DNA of 64,000 bases from Euglena gracilis (lineage: Eukaryota > Euglenida > Euglenophyceae > Euglenales): assembly GCA_039621445.1 (NCBI GenBank), contig CP154954.1:27268123-27332122 (forward strand), given 5' to 3'. Positions 52,320 to 63,599 of the stretch are shown here, piece after piece (the first letter of the stretch is position 1; each line of letters begins with the position of its first letter). The notes under the pieces are model-generated. The model did not search any database. It saw nothing but the letters and a program-made list of their open reading frames with translations, and was not told the origin of the DNA. Position numbers and translations under genes: made by a program.

Positions 52320-53756
52320 AAAAACTGTGGTGCAAAGGGTTGGGAGTGGGGGAATTGCAATTGGGACCCCTAAAAATGGACACAATTGTCCTCTTTTTTT
52401 CCCTTAGCAATCTTAACAAAATTTTGCTCAAAATGTTCCAAGAATTGCATGTTTGGGGTAAAAATTTATGGCCTGGTATGAAGTGCCAGACCGAAAATGA
52501 TTCATTTTGGCCATGCGGGGAGGGGGGAGGGGCACTTTTTTGGTGCAGGGGTTCGGACGCCCCTACGTCTCGTTGTGGCTTCATGGACCTCATGGAGATC
52601 CCAGTCATCACTCTTTGGCCGTTTCCCTTCATCCCTGTAAAGGAGAGCTTGGTTGGATTGCTCTAAAAACGTTCTTGGTTCTTGTGAAATGGTTGTCCTG
52701 TCCTGTCCTGTCAAAACCATGTTCACAAGTGGATTGTGTATTTTTGGGTTACCTCCCAATCCCTCCCCCTCTGACAATTTGGCTTTGGGCATTGAAGGCG
52801 GTGTGCGTCGATTTGTCTGCACCTCCCATGCCTCGACGGGATAACCGTTGGGGGAAAAGAGCTTTGACGACAGGTTGAAAAGAATGGGCAGAAAACATTC
52901 GCCATCCGAATGAGGTTTTGAGCGATTCAAGTTCCGTCCTTTTTTTTTGCAAGAGTCCATGAAGCCTACCACAGTCAAACTCTCATTTTCTCTTCCAAGG
53001 CATCCCTCTTCAAATGGTTTGATGTAATTTTCTAAGTTTAACCCCAGCAACTAAGGAGTGGCATGTCTGGGTGCAGATGGAACCAGAAGAGGAACTTAGC
53101 CAAAATCAAATGTCTGCGCCTCGGAGCAAACAACCCAGAATACCACCAATGGCGATGAAGAATTCCCGATGAAAATGATTGTTGATTTTTTGATGTTGAT
53201 CATTTGATTGATGATTTTGATGTTTTTTTCAAATTGAATTTTACAACCTGGGGTTCTTGCTTGTACAATTCCGTGGGATGCTTGGGATCCCTCCATGCAC
53301 AACTCCACACTCAAAATTGAGGCGATTATGTGCTTTAGTGCCTGGGTGCCTGGTGGCACGTGCCTCCCCTGGGGGGGGTCACGCGGGATTTCCTCCCCTG
53401 AGGTCCTGCATCAAGTTCGATGCATGGGCAGGTTGTGGAGGAGACTCTTTTATATGGTCAATTTTCTTCCAGCAAAGTTCTCTTTGGCCTTGAATAATAA
53501 ACAATTAGTTCCACTGTTCCAATTGTTCACAAATCCCGGCAAAGTCCAGGATTGCCAAAATATGGCTATTTTTGGCCATTTTTTTCTCTTTATGGGTCAT
53601 TTAAAAATTTCTGCTCTGACACACCTCATCCTGCCCCACCTCTGAACGAACCCAGCCTTTTGAGACTGAGAATGGGACAGGGAGGTGGGAAACATTAAAA
53701 AAAAATACATTCGCCTTTTTCAAAATTGTGCAAATTGTATTTTCGCTGTTTGGCAG
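52320..53756. other. No gene confirmed
   Basis: A frame RNLAKIKCLRLGANNPEYHQ (about 53090-53150) looks protein-like but has no clear splice sites. Long overlapping frames at 52.5-53.05 kb on both strands lack domains. Ends with the acceptor of the next exon. Confidence 0.35.
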
Positions 53757-53915
53757 GGCAAGCGAAATCCGGAGGGCAAGCCCAGCAAGCTCAAGAGAGC
53801 ACGCGAAAGGGCAGGCACAGGTGAAGAAAACAAGCTCAATGAAGAGGGCCGCCCAACGGCAGTGGACACCTCCATGCCGAAATTACGCAAGAAGAAACAA
53901 CCGAAGCCACCGTGA
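53757..53915 (+). CDS. Likely last exon, basic C-terminus
   Basis: Acceptor TTTCGCTGTTTGGCAG ends at 53756. The frame reads GKRNPEGKPSKLKRARERAG, then an acidic/neutral stretch, ending in KLRKKKQPKPP and TGA at 53913-53915. Lysine-rich, nuclear-localisation-like. It is the first clear end of a + strand gene after the RanBP2 exons and may be their C-terminus; a donor-like GTGAAG at 53820 leaves room for alternative splicing. Confidence 0.6.
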   Translation, partial: GKRNPEGKPSKLKRARERAGTGEENKLNEEGRPTAVDTSMPKLRKKKQPKPP

Positions 53916-56900
53916 CTGCATCACTCTATCTCTCTTTTGCATTCCATTCTGTTTCACTGAAGCGATTGTTTTGATTTTTTTCTGCATTGCGCGCCCATCC
54001 ACAGTGGAGATTAATTCTCATCATGTGCATGTGATGTATTTGAAATTGGGTTTACCCATAATAGCAATGGGTTTCTTTGGGAAGGTGCGGCTCCACGTTG
54101 AATGCGCAAAAGAGATAGTTGGTTTTGCCTGCGAGCTTTGGGAACCCCGCAGCTGTATTTCTGTGAAATATCTTTTGACATCTGTCAGGTGCAAGGCGGT
54201 CCATAAGGGACGGGAATTTTTTTTTGAGGACTGCCCCTTGAGGACCGCCCTTCTGAGGGATGGCCAAGGGCCAAACTGAGATTTGAATGTGGTCAAAAAA
54301 TAAAAAGTCGAAAAGCACATTTTTTTCGATGTCTTTGGGTGGATGGACGATTGTCCAAGGATGCCAGAAATCATCCCCCCCCCTGAAGTCGACCTGTTTT
54401 TTTTTTGCCAAAATATAGCCATTTTCAGCCAATTTTTTTTATGGATTTTCATTGAATGTGCTGGGACAGGAAGTTTTTTTTCCCCACGAAGGACCGCCCT
54501 GTTCAGTGACAAAATGCTGAATTCAGTGGATTTCCAGGAAGAATGCTTGACTGGGTGTGATAATGTTTTCATTTGCAGGTTTAAGTCAAAGATCAGATAT
54601 TGGGGAGGGGGGGGGGTGGCTTGAAAGGAAAAAAAATTGTCGTGGGAAAAATTCCGGACGAAATTTCGTCCAGGATTTTCCCCCTCAAATTTCAGAGAAA
54701 TCCAATTTCCTCCAGTGAACACCCAAAAATTTTCTTTGGCATTTTGTGCCGATTCTTTGAATGTTTTTTTTTGTTGTGCAGTGACATCCAAAATGAAGAA
54801 TATGCTTCAATTCACCAAATTATGCCAAATTTCACCAATTTTTGAACGTTGGATTTGGGAAAACCTCAAGATTTCGATGTGAATTCAGATGGATTTTTTT
54901 TGAAAAATGGGCTCAAGAGAGTCTTTCGTCCAGACTTTCCCCCGGCGTTTTTAAGGATGCATCCAATATTTTTCCTGACAGAAGTTTTCCCGTCAGCAAT
55001 TGTTCCCGGTCAGAATTCCCCCCTCGCTGTGAGTTTAAGAGCTTAAGTGTTGGTTTGATTTCTTTCAGGGCAGTTCATGGAGGATGAGTAGGACCTTTAG
55101 GCCAATGGCCAAAGTGCAGATCTGGAGCTCGAACAAACTCAAGAATAACATAAAGCTGCAAGCAACACAATTTCGTCCTAAGTGGATCGGCGATGGTCCA
55201 AGGATGCCAGAAATCAAATTTTTTCCCGGTGTTGACCTGTTTTCAACGAACAATCCGGAATTTTTTCATCTATTTTCTTGTGGCTTTTTTAGTTGAATTT
55301 TTTGGGTCATTTGTCTTTTGTTAGTCATTGCTTTTATTTTTTCCTCTCATTTTGTCAGGTTGCAATGGCAACGATTTTTTGGGTGTCAAAAAAAAAAAAA
55401 CTCGGTGCTTCGCACAGGTCACTAAATAAATAGCTGGGGTGCATGCATCTCTTTGAGGACCCGGGGGGAGGTTGCTGGGCTAGGGCTAGAAATTTGGGCA
55501 GGCCAGCCCCCCCCCCCCGGGGATGGGGGCTGGACACCAGGTGGACCTGATCTAGGATGGGCTAGGCCGAAACCGGATACTGCCCCCCAAAAAATAACCT
55601 GCAAAACACAGTTTTGAAGAAAAAAAAGAGCATCTGACAACCCCCAAAACACCCCCAAAACACCCCCAAACCACATTTTGGTGTTTTTTTGAATTTTTTT
55701 TCCAAATATTTTAGGCGCGTTGGACGGAAGATTTTTCGGCTGGACCCTCCAAAAGGGGGCTGACTAGCAGGCTAAGAGCACCCCTCCCCCTGGGGAGTGC
55801 TGCTGCGGGCTGGGCCAAAAACAGGGCTGGCTGCAGCAGCCCCCCCCCCCAGGGTCTACAAAACCTTAAAGAGATGTATGCTGGGGCTCTGGCAAAATCC
55901 ACTGACCGATTTTTAGGCGCTCCAGTCCACCCCCCCCCCCCCCCCAGGGCCCAAAACACACACAAAAAAAAACAACTAAACTCAAGCAGCTCCCATAAAA
56001 CAATTTTGTTGGGGGAACCCATAAATGCCAAATAAGTGGTAAACTGTGGAGAGAACAACAAAAATTGATATGTACACTTTGTCATGATGCCAAAGTTGAA
56101 TGATCGAAAGCCCAAAGCAATGAAAAAGACCCTGGCCAAAATAATAAAGACCCTGCATGTGTAAACCCCCTCCTGACGATGCGATGCATGGTGAAAAAAA
56201 TACTGATTTTTTTAATAAAAAAAAACCAACTCTGAGGCACAAAATAAAAAAATTCCAATTTTAAATTTTCGAAATCTCAATTTGCACTAATTTACAGATT
56301 GCACAAATTTGAAGATGGAATTGAAAAGAAAAAAAATTAATGTTTTTAGGAACCCTAATATTTATTCTTATTGTGGTGCGTGTCGGTCAAGGAAAACTTC
56401 CGAAATAATATCGAAAGATTTGATTGGTGGGTGGGTGGGTGGGTGATCTCTCAAAATAACCTTGCCAAAGCCCCTGCTGCTGCAGCGTTGGTTTGTAATA
56501 CCCCTTTTGCAGACCCATTTACGGACTCATTCACTGCTTTCCCCCGATGCTCCTTTTGAACCATATCCTTTTTTGTTTGTCTTTTTGGTGAGTACTGGTG
56601 CGGTGACTTGTCCTGTGGGCCGGCTGGACAAACGTGCTGACTGGAGAAAAATGGACCCCCCCCCCCGGGAGGTTGGTGGGTGTCCGGCCGATTGGCATCT
56701 GAACCCAGCTGTGACCCCAGAGCAGGCAAAAAGGCCAAAACCCAGCTGGGTTGGCATTTTTTTTTCAGTCAAATTTTGGAGGTGAAAAAACCAGGCCACT
56801 CAAAGATGCCATTGTTGGCCATTTTTTTACCCTTTTTTCAAAAGAATTCTGCGCTGTGCGCCGAAACTCTTCTTCTTCACCAGGCTGAACCCAACTTTAT

Positions 56901-57395
56901 TGCAGCGGACGCAGGGGGGGGGGTGTCCCCAGCCTGGCTGGGAGGTGCTGGAACAAAGATGCTGGCTGGCCCCCCAGAAGGTAGGCTCCCCTCCGGCTGA
57001 AGAAAACCTCTGTCATTTTCCTGATCGAAAACCATTTTCATATGGGCGTGAAGCTGGTAGAGATTTTTTTTTCGCAGTTGGGGGAGAACCCCCCAACAAA
57101 ATTAGTGCAGTCTCCTGTTCTTCGACGCCCATTCCCGGTATTACCATATTCACTTTGAGCGTTTTGAAGATCGGGAGAAAAATGAGAACCGGTTTAGCCA
57201 AATGTGAAGTTTCAAGGGGTATTCATCTTCCTGACTCACCACCATTCACCTGGAAGCCCCAAAGGATTTCTATTTCAATACCTTGGAAAGTTGGGCACGG
57301 CGAAGCTTTTTTTCCAATTATGTTTTTTTTTTGAAACGGCACCCTGTCCCGCCCCCCCCCTCCGCCCAGCCCTTGGGTGCCATCATCCGCATTGA
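53916..57395. other. Intergenic or leader region with repeats
   Basis: 54230-54440 and 55070-55270 share GGTCCAAGGATGCCAGAAAT and a GTTGACCTGTTTT-like word (diverged duplication). 55430-55960 has G/C-run blocks, and 56650-57000 is an inverted partial CTTAAG-family copy (TTGCAGCGGACGCAGGG). No exon confirmed. A C-rich tract (57345-57370) precedes the next gene. Confidence 0.5.
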
Positions 57396-57532
57396 ATGGC
57401 CGCCTTGGCGAAGCAGATCCTGCTGGCGGCGGACACAGAGGAGTACGACCTGGATGGCTTCGGCCCTGATGACTGTGACGAGCTGGCGGCGGAAGTGTTC
57501 AAGAACCCCATCCCCTGCCCGAAGATGTTCCG
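57396..57532 (+). CDS. First exon of gene 2 (unknown function)
   Basis: ATG 57396 (context TTGAATGGCC) opens MAALAKQILLAADTEEYDLD, then GFGPDDCDELAAEVFKNPIP and CPKMF. Donor GTGTGTGAC at 57533 leaves two bases. GC and codon pattern rise sharply here against the flanks. The acidic helical start has no recognised domain. Confidence 0.65.
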
Positions 57533-57912
57533 GTGTGTGACGGGGCATCACTCCCAGGCGGATTCCTTGGGGCCATGTGCCAAAATCTGACACGTGGGGG
57601 CGTGGGGGCACACTGCCAAAAAGTGTGCGGCAGGCATCAATACACCAGGTGCACAGAATGGGCTGTTTTTTTTTCGGCGTGTGTACGACTGGCCCCCTCC
57701 CCTGCTTTAACCCCGGCGACGAGCTTTATCACTTCTCAATGCGATATTTGGAGGGTTTCACACGGTCTCCTTGAACCTCCTGCATGTTTCACCGAAGACA
57801 GCGGCTCTTTCAGTCACCGGCCTCCGTCTTCTCGGCATTTTCAATGATCTTGGCAGAGTGTGATCAGAGTGGCCAGAGTTACCGCCCCGGGGGGGGGGGG
57901 CGGACATGGCAG

Positions 57913-57963
57913 GCTTTCAAAGAATTGACCAACAACGTTTTTGCCAGTAGAAAGCGACAGCAA
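57913..57963 (+). CDS. Candidate exon of gene 2
   Basis: Acceptor GGACATGGCAG ends at 57912; donor GTAATG at 57964. It encodes AFKELTNNVFASRKRQQ in phase 0 and joins in phase to the next exon. It does not join directly to exon 1, so an exon between them would be needed. Confidence 0.4.
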
Positions 57964-58120
57964 GTAATGTTTTGGTCCGGTCCACCACTGCCTTCGCCTT
58001 TGTGCCTTCTTAGTCGACAGTTTTTGCTTTAGCCCAAGTTGTGCTTTATTTCATGCCGTCAAACCTACCTTCCTTTCTTAGACAGCCCATATCCCTTTAT
58101 GCAAATAACTGCTTTTGAAG

Positions 58121-58183
58121 ATGGTTCAATGCATGAGAAATATGCAATGTGCAAAGTGTATGGAGAGATTTCTACGCCGAGAG
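58121..58183 (+). CDS. Gene 2 exon with CxxC motif
   Basis: Acceptor ACTGCTTTTGAAG ends at 58120; donor GTGAAAAG at 58184. It encodes MVQCMRNMQCAKCMERFLRR then E, phase 0 to phase 0. The MQCAKC pair suggests a zinc-binding fold completed by later exons. Confidence 0.55.
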
Positions 58184-58437
58184 GTGAAAAGATTTCCTCT
58201 TCATCTCTATGGCCATGTTTTATGGGATGGGAGTGTCTTGGACTACTCAGGAAACAGATTGCCTCCCACCCCTCCTCTCCTGGCAGGCAAAGGTGGAGGG
58301 GGCAAGCCCGGGACACACAGTGTTTGGGCGACCTGAAGCCTGGAGGGCGGCATTTCTCTTCAAGGACCATCAGCATCTTGTTCATTTTCTTTTTGAGCCA
58401 AAGCCCTTGTGCCCTTTGCATTTCTCTTCTTTCTCAG

Positions 58438-58589
58438 GGTCACATTCGTTGTTGGTGGCGGAAAGAAGGTCCGACAGAAGTACAGCCCATGCCATGCTTC
58501 CATCTCACCATTTTGCTGCACCCCATGGGAGGAAACGTTTGCATGTCGCTGTTGTGTACAAAGTGTATTCATAGCGAGCCATTCCAGTG
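58438..58589 (+). CDS. Gene 2 exon, second CxxC
   Basis: Acceptor TTCTCTTCTTTCTCAG ends at 58437. In phase with the previous exon it reads GHIRCWWRKEGPTEVQP... and SLLCTKCIHSEPF. The donor near 58587-58591 is ambiguous. Other frames are also open over part of this stretch. Confidence 0.45.
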
Positions 58590-58632
58590 GTTTGTGTCTG
58601 TCTTTGCCCTGGATTTGTCATGCATTCCAAAG

Positions 58633-58733
58633 GAAAGGAGCATGCCCCCGACCTCCCAAAGTTCCTCTCTGATGCGCTGCGGGCTGTCGGGTATGAGGAG
58701 GACAAGGGAGCGGCCGTCTCACTGGACTCTCAG
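58633..58733 (+). CDS. Gene 2 exon
   Basis: Acceptor TGCATTCCAAAG; donor GTCAGTCG at 58734. Encodes KEHAPDLPKFLSDALRAVGY then EEDKGAAVSLDSQ, clearly protein-like and amphipathic. No family recognised. Confidence 0.6.
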
Positions 58734-60268
58734 GTCAGTCGACGGTGGTGCATTCTTGAACGTGGAACGATCTGATATTCTTGAAAACCTGCCCGAATAT
58801 GGAACCAGGGGGTCCTTATATTTGGTTGAGGGTTTACCCAGGGGGGGGGGTACAGGAATATTCCTTCGAAATGTTGTGATAATAGCTTCTTTTAGTAAAC
58901 CCAGTGGTTTTTTTTTGGGCCGCCTTTTCTGGGGGGGTGCATTGGTGGCCCCCCAAGCTGGCCAAGTGACCCCCCCCCCTCTGGGAAGCGCTGGCAAGTG
59001 CCTCGGCAGCAGCGCAAGATGGGGCAGTCCCATTTTGTAACCGTCCTCGACAATGATCAGGTCCAAAAATGGTACCCAGGTTGAATTTTGCTTAAAAAGG
59101 TGGAATTTGCGTTCTAAATGGCATTGGGATACACACACATAAACTTTTGGTTGAAAAGGGTCTAGTTTTCCCAACCGCCTTGAGGGTCTTGAAAGTCCCC
59201 CCAAATACAAAACTGTGGGGTACATTTTGGGCGGGGGTGGGAGTGCTATCACAAAGTCATTTGCCGACTAGCCGCCCCTGGTGGGCAAATTGGTTTTTCA
59301 GAGTGACCGATTGTTTTCTGACCCCTCCTCCCCGGGGGGGGGGTCAGCAAAAAAACCACCAAAGGGATTTCTTGAGCCGGTCCCCACCCGATCCTCCGGC
59401 CAACCAGCACATTTTTCCAGCCAGCAGCTCCGGCCAGGCCATGGACCATCGAAGTTGGTGGAGAAAACGGCCAAAATCATGGGGTTGGTCCCATTTGTGT
59501 GACGTGGGGGGGTTGAAAGACACACCCTGTCATACTAGTGGGGCCCCTGGGGGCCCACCAGTATGAGGCTACCAGAATCACTTGAAGAAGGATCCTGGCT
59601 TGTGTGCATCTACATCTGGTCTCCGTCTTTGTCCACAGATCATTTGAGGTTTCTGTTCCTCGCAGTTTGACAGAAACCCAGACAACACCAAACTCTGGTC
59701 TCTGCTCTGGCCACCAATTTTTTTTACCGACCCTCGGGGGGGGTTATTTCCTCTCTTCCCAAAACCAGTCAGACAGTTTTTTTTTGAAAACCAGTCAGTC
59801 TCTATTCCCGGGGGGGGGGGGAGTTGGATCTGGGATCCAAGAAAAAACGACCGCAAACATGAAGAAAGTGAGTTAAATAGTTTGAATAATGAAAATAATT
59901 ATAGAAAGAAAAATTTTCCAGTACTTTCTTGCCGGATTCAGGGTTTTTTTTAAAGCCCTCCCGGGGGGGGGTCAGTCAGCCGGCAGGAAAAAGGTGCTGG
60001 CTGGGCAAAAAAAGTGCTGGCTGGATCCCCCCAGAGGTGTCCACTCCCTGCTGGCTGCTGGCTGGACCTGGCTTTCACCCAAAAACAGGCAAAAAAAAAA
60101 CTCCCAAACCCACCTCGGTTGGTTTTTAGCCAAATTCTGAAGGTGAAAACCCCCCCAAAAAGTTTCTCCGAAATGCCATTTTTAGCAATTTTAACCCCCC
60201 TTTTCCAAAAATTTTCAGCACCTTCCGACTTTTTCGGCCCAACCTGGCTGCACCAAACTCAAAACCTT
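58734..60268. other. Intron-like with CTTAAG-family fragments
   Basis: 59290-59450 and 59945-60268 are partial, partly inverted CTTAAG-family copies (CCAGCCAGCAC, GTGCTGGCTGG). The latter is cut by the family G element that follows. No exon seen. Confidence 0.55.
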
Positions 60269-60502
60269 AACCCCCCCCCAAATAGAAGCACGAGTGCGCT
60301 TATAGCGGACCGCCGCCTCCGGCGGCGGGGGGTGCGCTTCTATTTGGACCCCAGCCGCGCGATTTTGGTTGATTTCCTTTAGAAATCCCATCAAAATGGG
60401 GGGTGCGCTTGTAGCGGACCGCCGCCTTCGGCGGCGCGGGGTGCGCTTTTATTTGGACCCTGTGCTTGCTTGTAGTGGCCCCGTGCTTCTATTAGGGGGG
60501 TT
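60269..60502. mobile_element. Family G MITE, copy 2 (234 bp)
   Basis: AACCCCCCCCCAAATAGAAG at the left, CGTGCTTCTATTAGGGGGGTT at the right (20 bases of it inverted). Collinear with 40881-41113, with intact hairpins GCCGCCTCCGGCGGC and GCCGCCTTCGGCGGC. Confidence 0.9.
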
Positions 60503-60959
60503 CGTTCCACTCAATCCCGCCTCCCTGGGGGATTTCGTTGGGATGTTTTGGTAGTTTTATTTGTGCGGATGCGAGTTCTGGATCCCCCATGAAAAAGGAC
60601 TAGGGTTTGGGACAAGGAATAGAGTCAGGGCCTAAATCCATAACCCTGGCCCCTATCCTTGTCTTCAACACCATTCTTCCGAATCGGTATCCGGAAAATC
60701 AACTGAAACCCAGTGAAATAAGGTTGATTCCCGGGACCACTAAAATCCGGGTACCGGTGCGCCATGCTTTGGGTGACGGGTCCGGTACCAGGCCCCCCGT
60801 CATACTTAGTATGAGGCTGCCGTGTTTCTTTCAGTTGATTTGTCCCGACCACATGCATCCCAGATGAACCTCCTTGAGTTGTGAAAGGCCGATCAATTAT
60901 GGTACAGTAATAATTTCAGTGGTTAGTTTCCGATTTGAGCTATTTGTCCATCCAAACAG

Positions 60960-61115
60960 AAGCTGCATCTGATGCCTCCCATTTCCTCACACGTGCAGGG
61001 CAAGTTCAAGTATCAGCATGACACAGGAAAGGATTTGAAATACATCCATGTGTTCCCCTTCGTCAAAATTCAAGAAGAATCTGACGGCACCATGAGGATC
61101 GCTGGTGTGCAGTGA
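60960..61115 (+). CDS. Likely last exon of gene 2
   Basis: Acceptor TTTGTCCATCCAAACAG ends at 60959. Fifty-one codons in phase 0 read KLHLMPPISSHVQGKFKYQH, DTGKDLKYIHVFPFVKIQEE, SDGTMRIAGVQ and TGA (61113-61115). No Met starts it, so it is an internal or last exon. Balanced codon use and charged/aromatic alternation look real; the fold is unrecognised. Confidence 0.7.
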   Translation, partial: KLHLMPPISSHVQGKFKYQHDTGKDLKYIHVFPFVKIQEESDGTMRIAGVQ

Positions 61116-61480
61116 TACGCAAGGTGCATGCGATGCTTTGTTTTTAAAACCCATTTCTCAAAGGATTTAAAAGTCAATGTTTGTGCTCATCGTCCGAGTT
61201 GGTGCACCTTTCTCCCAAACACCGAAAAGTTTTATTGCATATGGTTTGAGATTTGCATTTGGAATGTATTCTCAGCAGCTTCCCGCAGGGGAACCTAGGC
61301 CCCTGGGACTGGGCCCAGCCGGAGGTCAAACGGGGTACCAAAGAATCAAAGCTGAAAAAATGCCTCAAAAATGCCTGCAAATGAAGCAAAAAAAATGCTC
61401 TGTTTACCAAAAATTTGAGCTGGGCAGCCTTTCCAACTGTTTATTTTTTTGCTCATTTGATCCATCTCATTTGGTTTCAG

Positions 61481-61570
61481 ATGGGTGCAGGGCGTCCACC
61501 TCCTGGTCTGCACGGACCCACGCCCACCAAGGCTTTTGCACTGGAAAATGTTCATAATGGACTTAAATGA
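61481..61570 (+). CDS. Candidate small exon
   Basis: Acceptor CTCATTTGGTTTCAG ends at 61480. The frame MGAGRPPPGLHGPTPTKAFA then LENVHNGLK ends at TGA 61570. Could be an alternative end of gene 2 or a start of gene 3; another frame is open too. Confidence 0.3.
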   Translation: MGAGRPPPGLHGPTPTKAFALENVHNGLK

Positions 61571-61721
61571 ACCAAAATTAAATTTTGGGGTGGTGAGGGG
61601 GGTGGGGACATAAGTCGGCCAGGGCACTTTTTCAGTGGGGGGCCGTCGCCCCCGGGGCACAACGCAGGCTGAAAATTCCCCAACAAACCCTTGTGACATT
61701 TTTTTTGTGTTTCTGTTGCAG

Positions 61722-61822
61722 GGTATCGAGTGGATGACATGCCCCCCGAGATCAAGTGCACGCTGTGCGAAATGGAAACCTTCAAGGACCTTGTGAAGCA
61801 GAAGTGCCCCACCTTCACGCAG
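61722..61822 (+). CDS. Gene 3 exon with CxxC
   Basis: Acceptor GTGTTTCTGTTGCAG ends at 61721; donor GTCTATTGC at 61823. Only one frame is open, YRVDDMPPEIKCTLCEMETF then KDLVKQKCPTFTQ. The CTLC pair and a further Cys suggest a zinc-binding domain split over exons. Confidence 0.75.
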
Positions 61823-62039
61823 GTCTATTGCATGATCACTTCTCTTGTGCATTTCGTTTGTGGGATTGCTTAATCTCAGTCGAAGTTGTGTGGTATGGAT
61901 CCTTGCACTGCGCACAATTGTTCTGGGTTTCGCGCACGTTAACAAGTGCCAGTTTTTTCCCCACGTCAACGGCCAATTGCCAGCTGGGGATCACAGTGCC
62001 CCCCCTTTCTTGTTCGGTCGACCTGCCTCCCGGTCCCCC

Positions 62040-62160
62040 CGAACACACAATCAAGGGGGGGACAATCATGGGGCACCAAGGGAAAAGTCAAGGCACGGCC
62101 AAGACAAAGAACCTTCTGTCGGTGGTTCCCAGGGACAACTGGGGGGGGGGCAATGGGGGG
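62040..62160. repeat. Family D repeat, diverged copy
   Basis: GACAATCATGGGGCACCAAG and CACGGCCAAGACAAAG correspond to the core of 21165-21300, with flanking GGGGGG words. Confidence 0.55.
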
Positions 62161-62344
62161 TATTTCCAACTCTTCATTTGTCCCCACTGACTTTCCTTTG
62201 TATCCGGTCGCTGAAGGACGACTGGCTGGTTTTTTTTTTGATTTGGTGGACGCCAATCGGGGAAAAAAAACGTGCGAACATTTAGGCAAAAATGGGCTCG
62301 AAATTCGGCTGCCTCGCCCAAAATTTTTGGTTTTTTTTTCCATC

Positions 62345-62460
62345 CTTTCAGTTGTCATTATATATTAAAAATATTATTATTGCCATTCAAAATTCTGTAT
62401 TTTTATCACATATTGGTATTGTTATTGTAATTTTATTATTATGTTATTTATGCATATAAA
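62345..62460. repeat. AT-rich simple sequence
   Basis: ATTATTATTG-type low-complexity stretch in an intron. Confidence 0.85.
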
Positions 62461-62685
62461 CCTACATTAGATCTCAATTGGTTTTGTCTCAAGGAAGGAC
62501 AACTGAATTGAGACCACCCACCACTCTCAGTCAGTCACCAGTCGGAAACCACCCCAGCAGTTACCCCCCTAAAACCCCGCCAGGATATGCACCATGGCGG
62601 GGCGAACCCCCACCACTGGGGGTTGATGGATGGCCCGACCGAACCCTTTGGGCCGCCTCCCCCCCCCCCCCCGGGTCGTCCTCAG

Positions 62686-62828
62686 AAGCGCTGCCTTTTG
62701 AAGGCCATGAAGGGCGTCCAGGGCCGCTTCGAAGAGTTCGAGCAGCGCATGGCCGCCCTGCGGCCCGGCTGCTTTGTGGGGGCGGGCCCACTGACGGGGC
62801 CGGGGCCATTCCCTGCCGTGGGGGGGGG
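62686..62828 (+). CDS. Gene 3 exon, helical
   Basis: Acceptor GGGTCGTCCTCAG ends at 62685; donor GTAGGAC at 62829. Encodes KRCLLKAMKGVQGRFEEFEQ, RMAALRPGCF and a Gly/Pro-rich tail. The helix resembles a coiled coil. The donor lies at the end of a G run, so the exact end could vary. Confidence 0.65.
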
Positions 62829-62901
62829 GTAGGACGGCCCAAGGTTGGCCTGGAGGGACCTCGCCCAACCTCCACCCACCGCGTTTCCAACCCGGGGTTC
62901 C

Positions 62902-63344
62902 CTTAAGGTGGAGGGGACCCTACCCCCTGGGGGGGGTCCAGCCAAGCCAGCACCGTTTTTCCAGCCAGCACCTCCCAGCTTGGCTGTGGACCTCCCCCCT
63001 CCCCCGGGTCCGCTGAAACAAAGTTCGGGGAAGCCCGGCGAAGCCGGGCAGGACCGAATTTTTTTTGGCGTCACGCCAGAAATTTCGAGAATGCCCCAAA
63101 AGGCATTTTTGGGTCCTTTTTGGGGTTTTTGCCTCCAAATTTTGGCTGAGTAATGCCAACCTGGCTGCATTTGGGCTTTTCCGGACATTTTTTTGCGTAC
63201 CTGCCGAGTCCGGCTCCCAGCCGGCCGGAACCCCCACCCCACCCCTGGACCCCTACCCCCCAGTGGGGGGAGTCCAGTCAGCACCTTTTTTCCCAGCCAG
63301 CACCTTTTTCCAGCCGGCCCACAGGACCCCCCCACGCCCTTAAG
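62902..63344. mobile_element. CTTAAG-ended element, copy 5
   Basis: CTTAAGG and CCTTAAG termini. Inside, CCAGCCAGCACC at both sides, GGGTCCGCTGAAACAAAG, GGCGTCACGCC hairpin, CCAACCTGGCTGCATTTGGG. Collinear with 51840-52319. Confidence 0.85.
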
Positions 63345-63481
63345 AAAACACCTGTTCCCAACTGTGCCTGGCCGCAAAGGAGCCGGGGGGTAGCCGTTGA
63401 CGGCCGAGGAGCAGGAGCTGTATGAGGGGCAGGTGGCCATGGGCAGGGCAGGCTGAAGTGGGGGGGGGGGACAGTCGTCAG

Positions 63482-63533
63482 TCTGCTCTGAGGAAGGCTG
63501 AGAAGATGGACGACCTGACCAAGCAAGTGCAAG
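63482..63533 (+). CDS. Gene 3 exon
   Basis: Acceptor GACAGTCGTCAG ends at 63481; donor GTGCGCC at 63534. Encodes SALRKAEKMDDLTKQVQ, a charged helix. The gene continues beyond the window. Confidence 0.6.
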
Positions 63534-63599
63534 GTGCGCCATTGCAGTCCCGCCCACAGAACGGACAAGCTGTGCAGCCATACTCTCATCATAGCAGGG

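Noticed and set aside
52502-53050. 182-codon minus-strand frame
   Set aside because: Antisense to other open frames and without a domain or coding signature.
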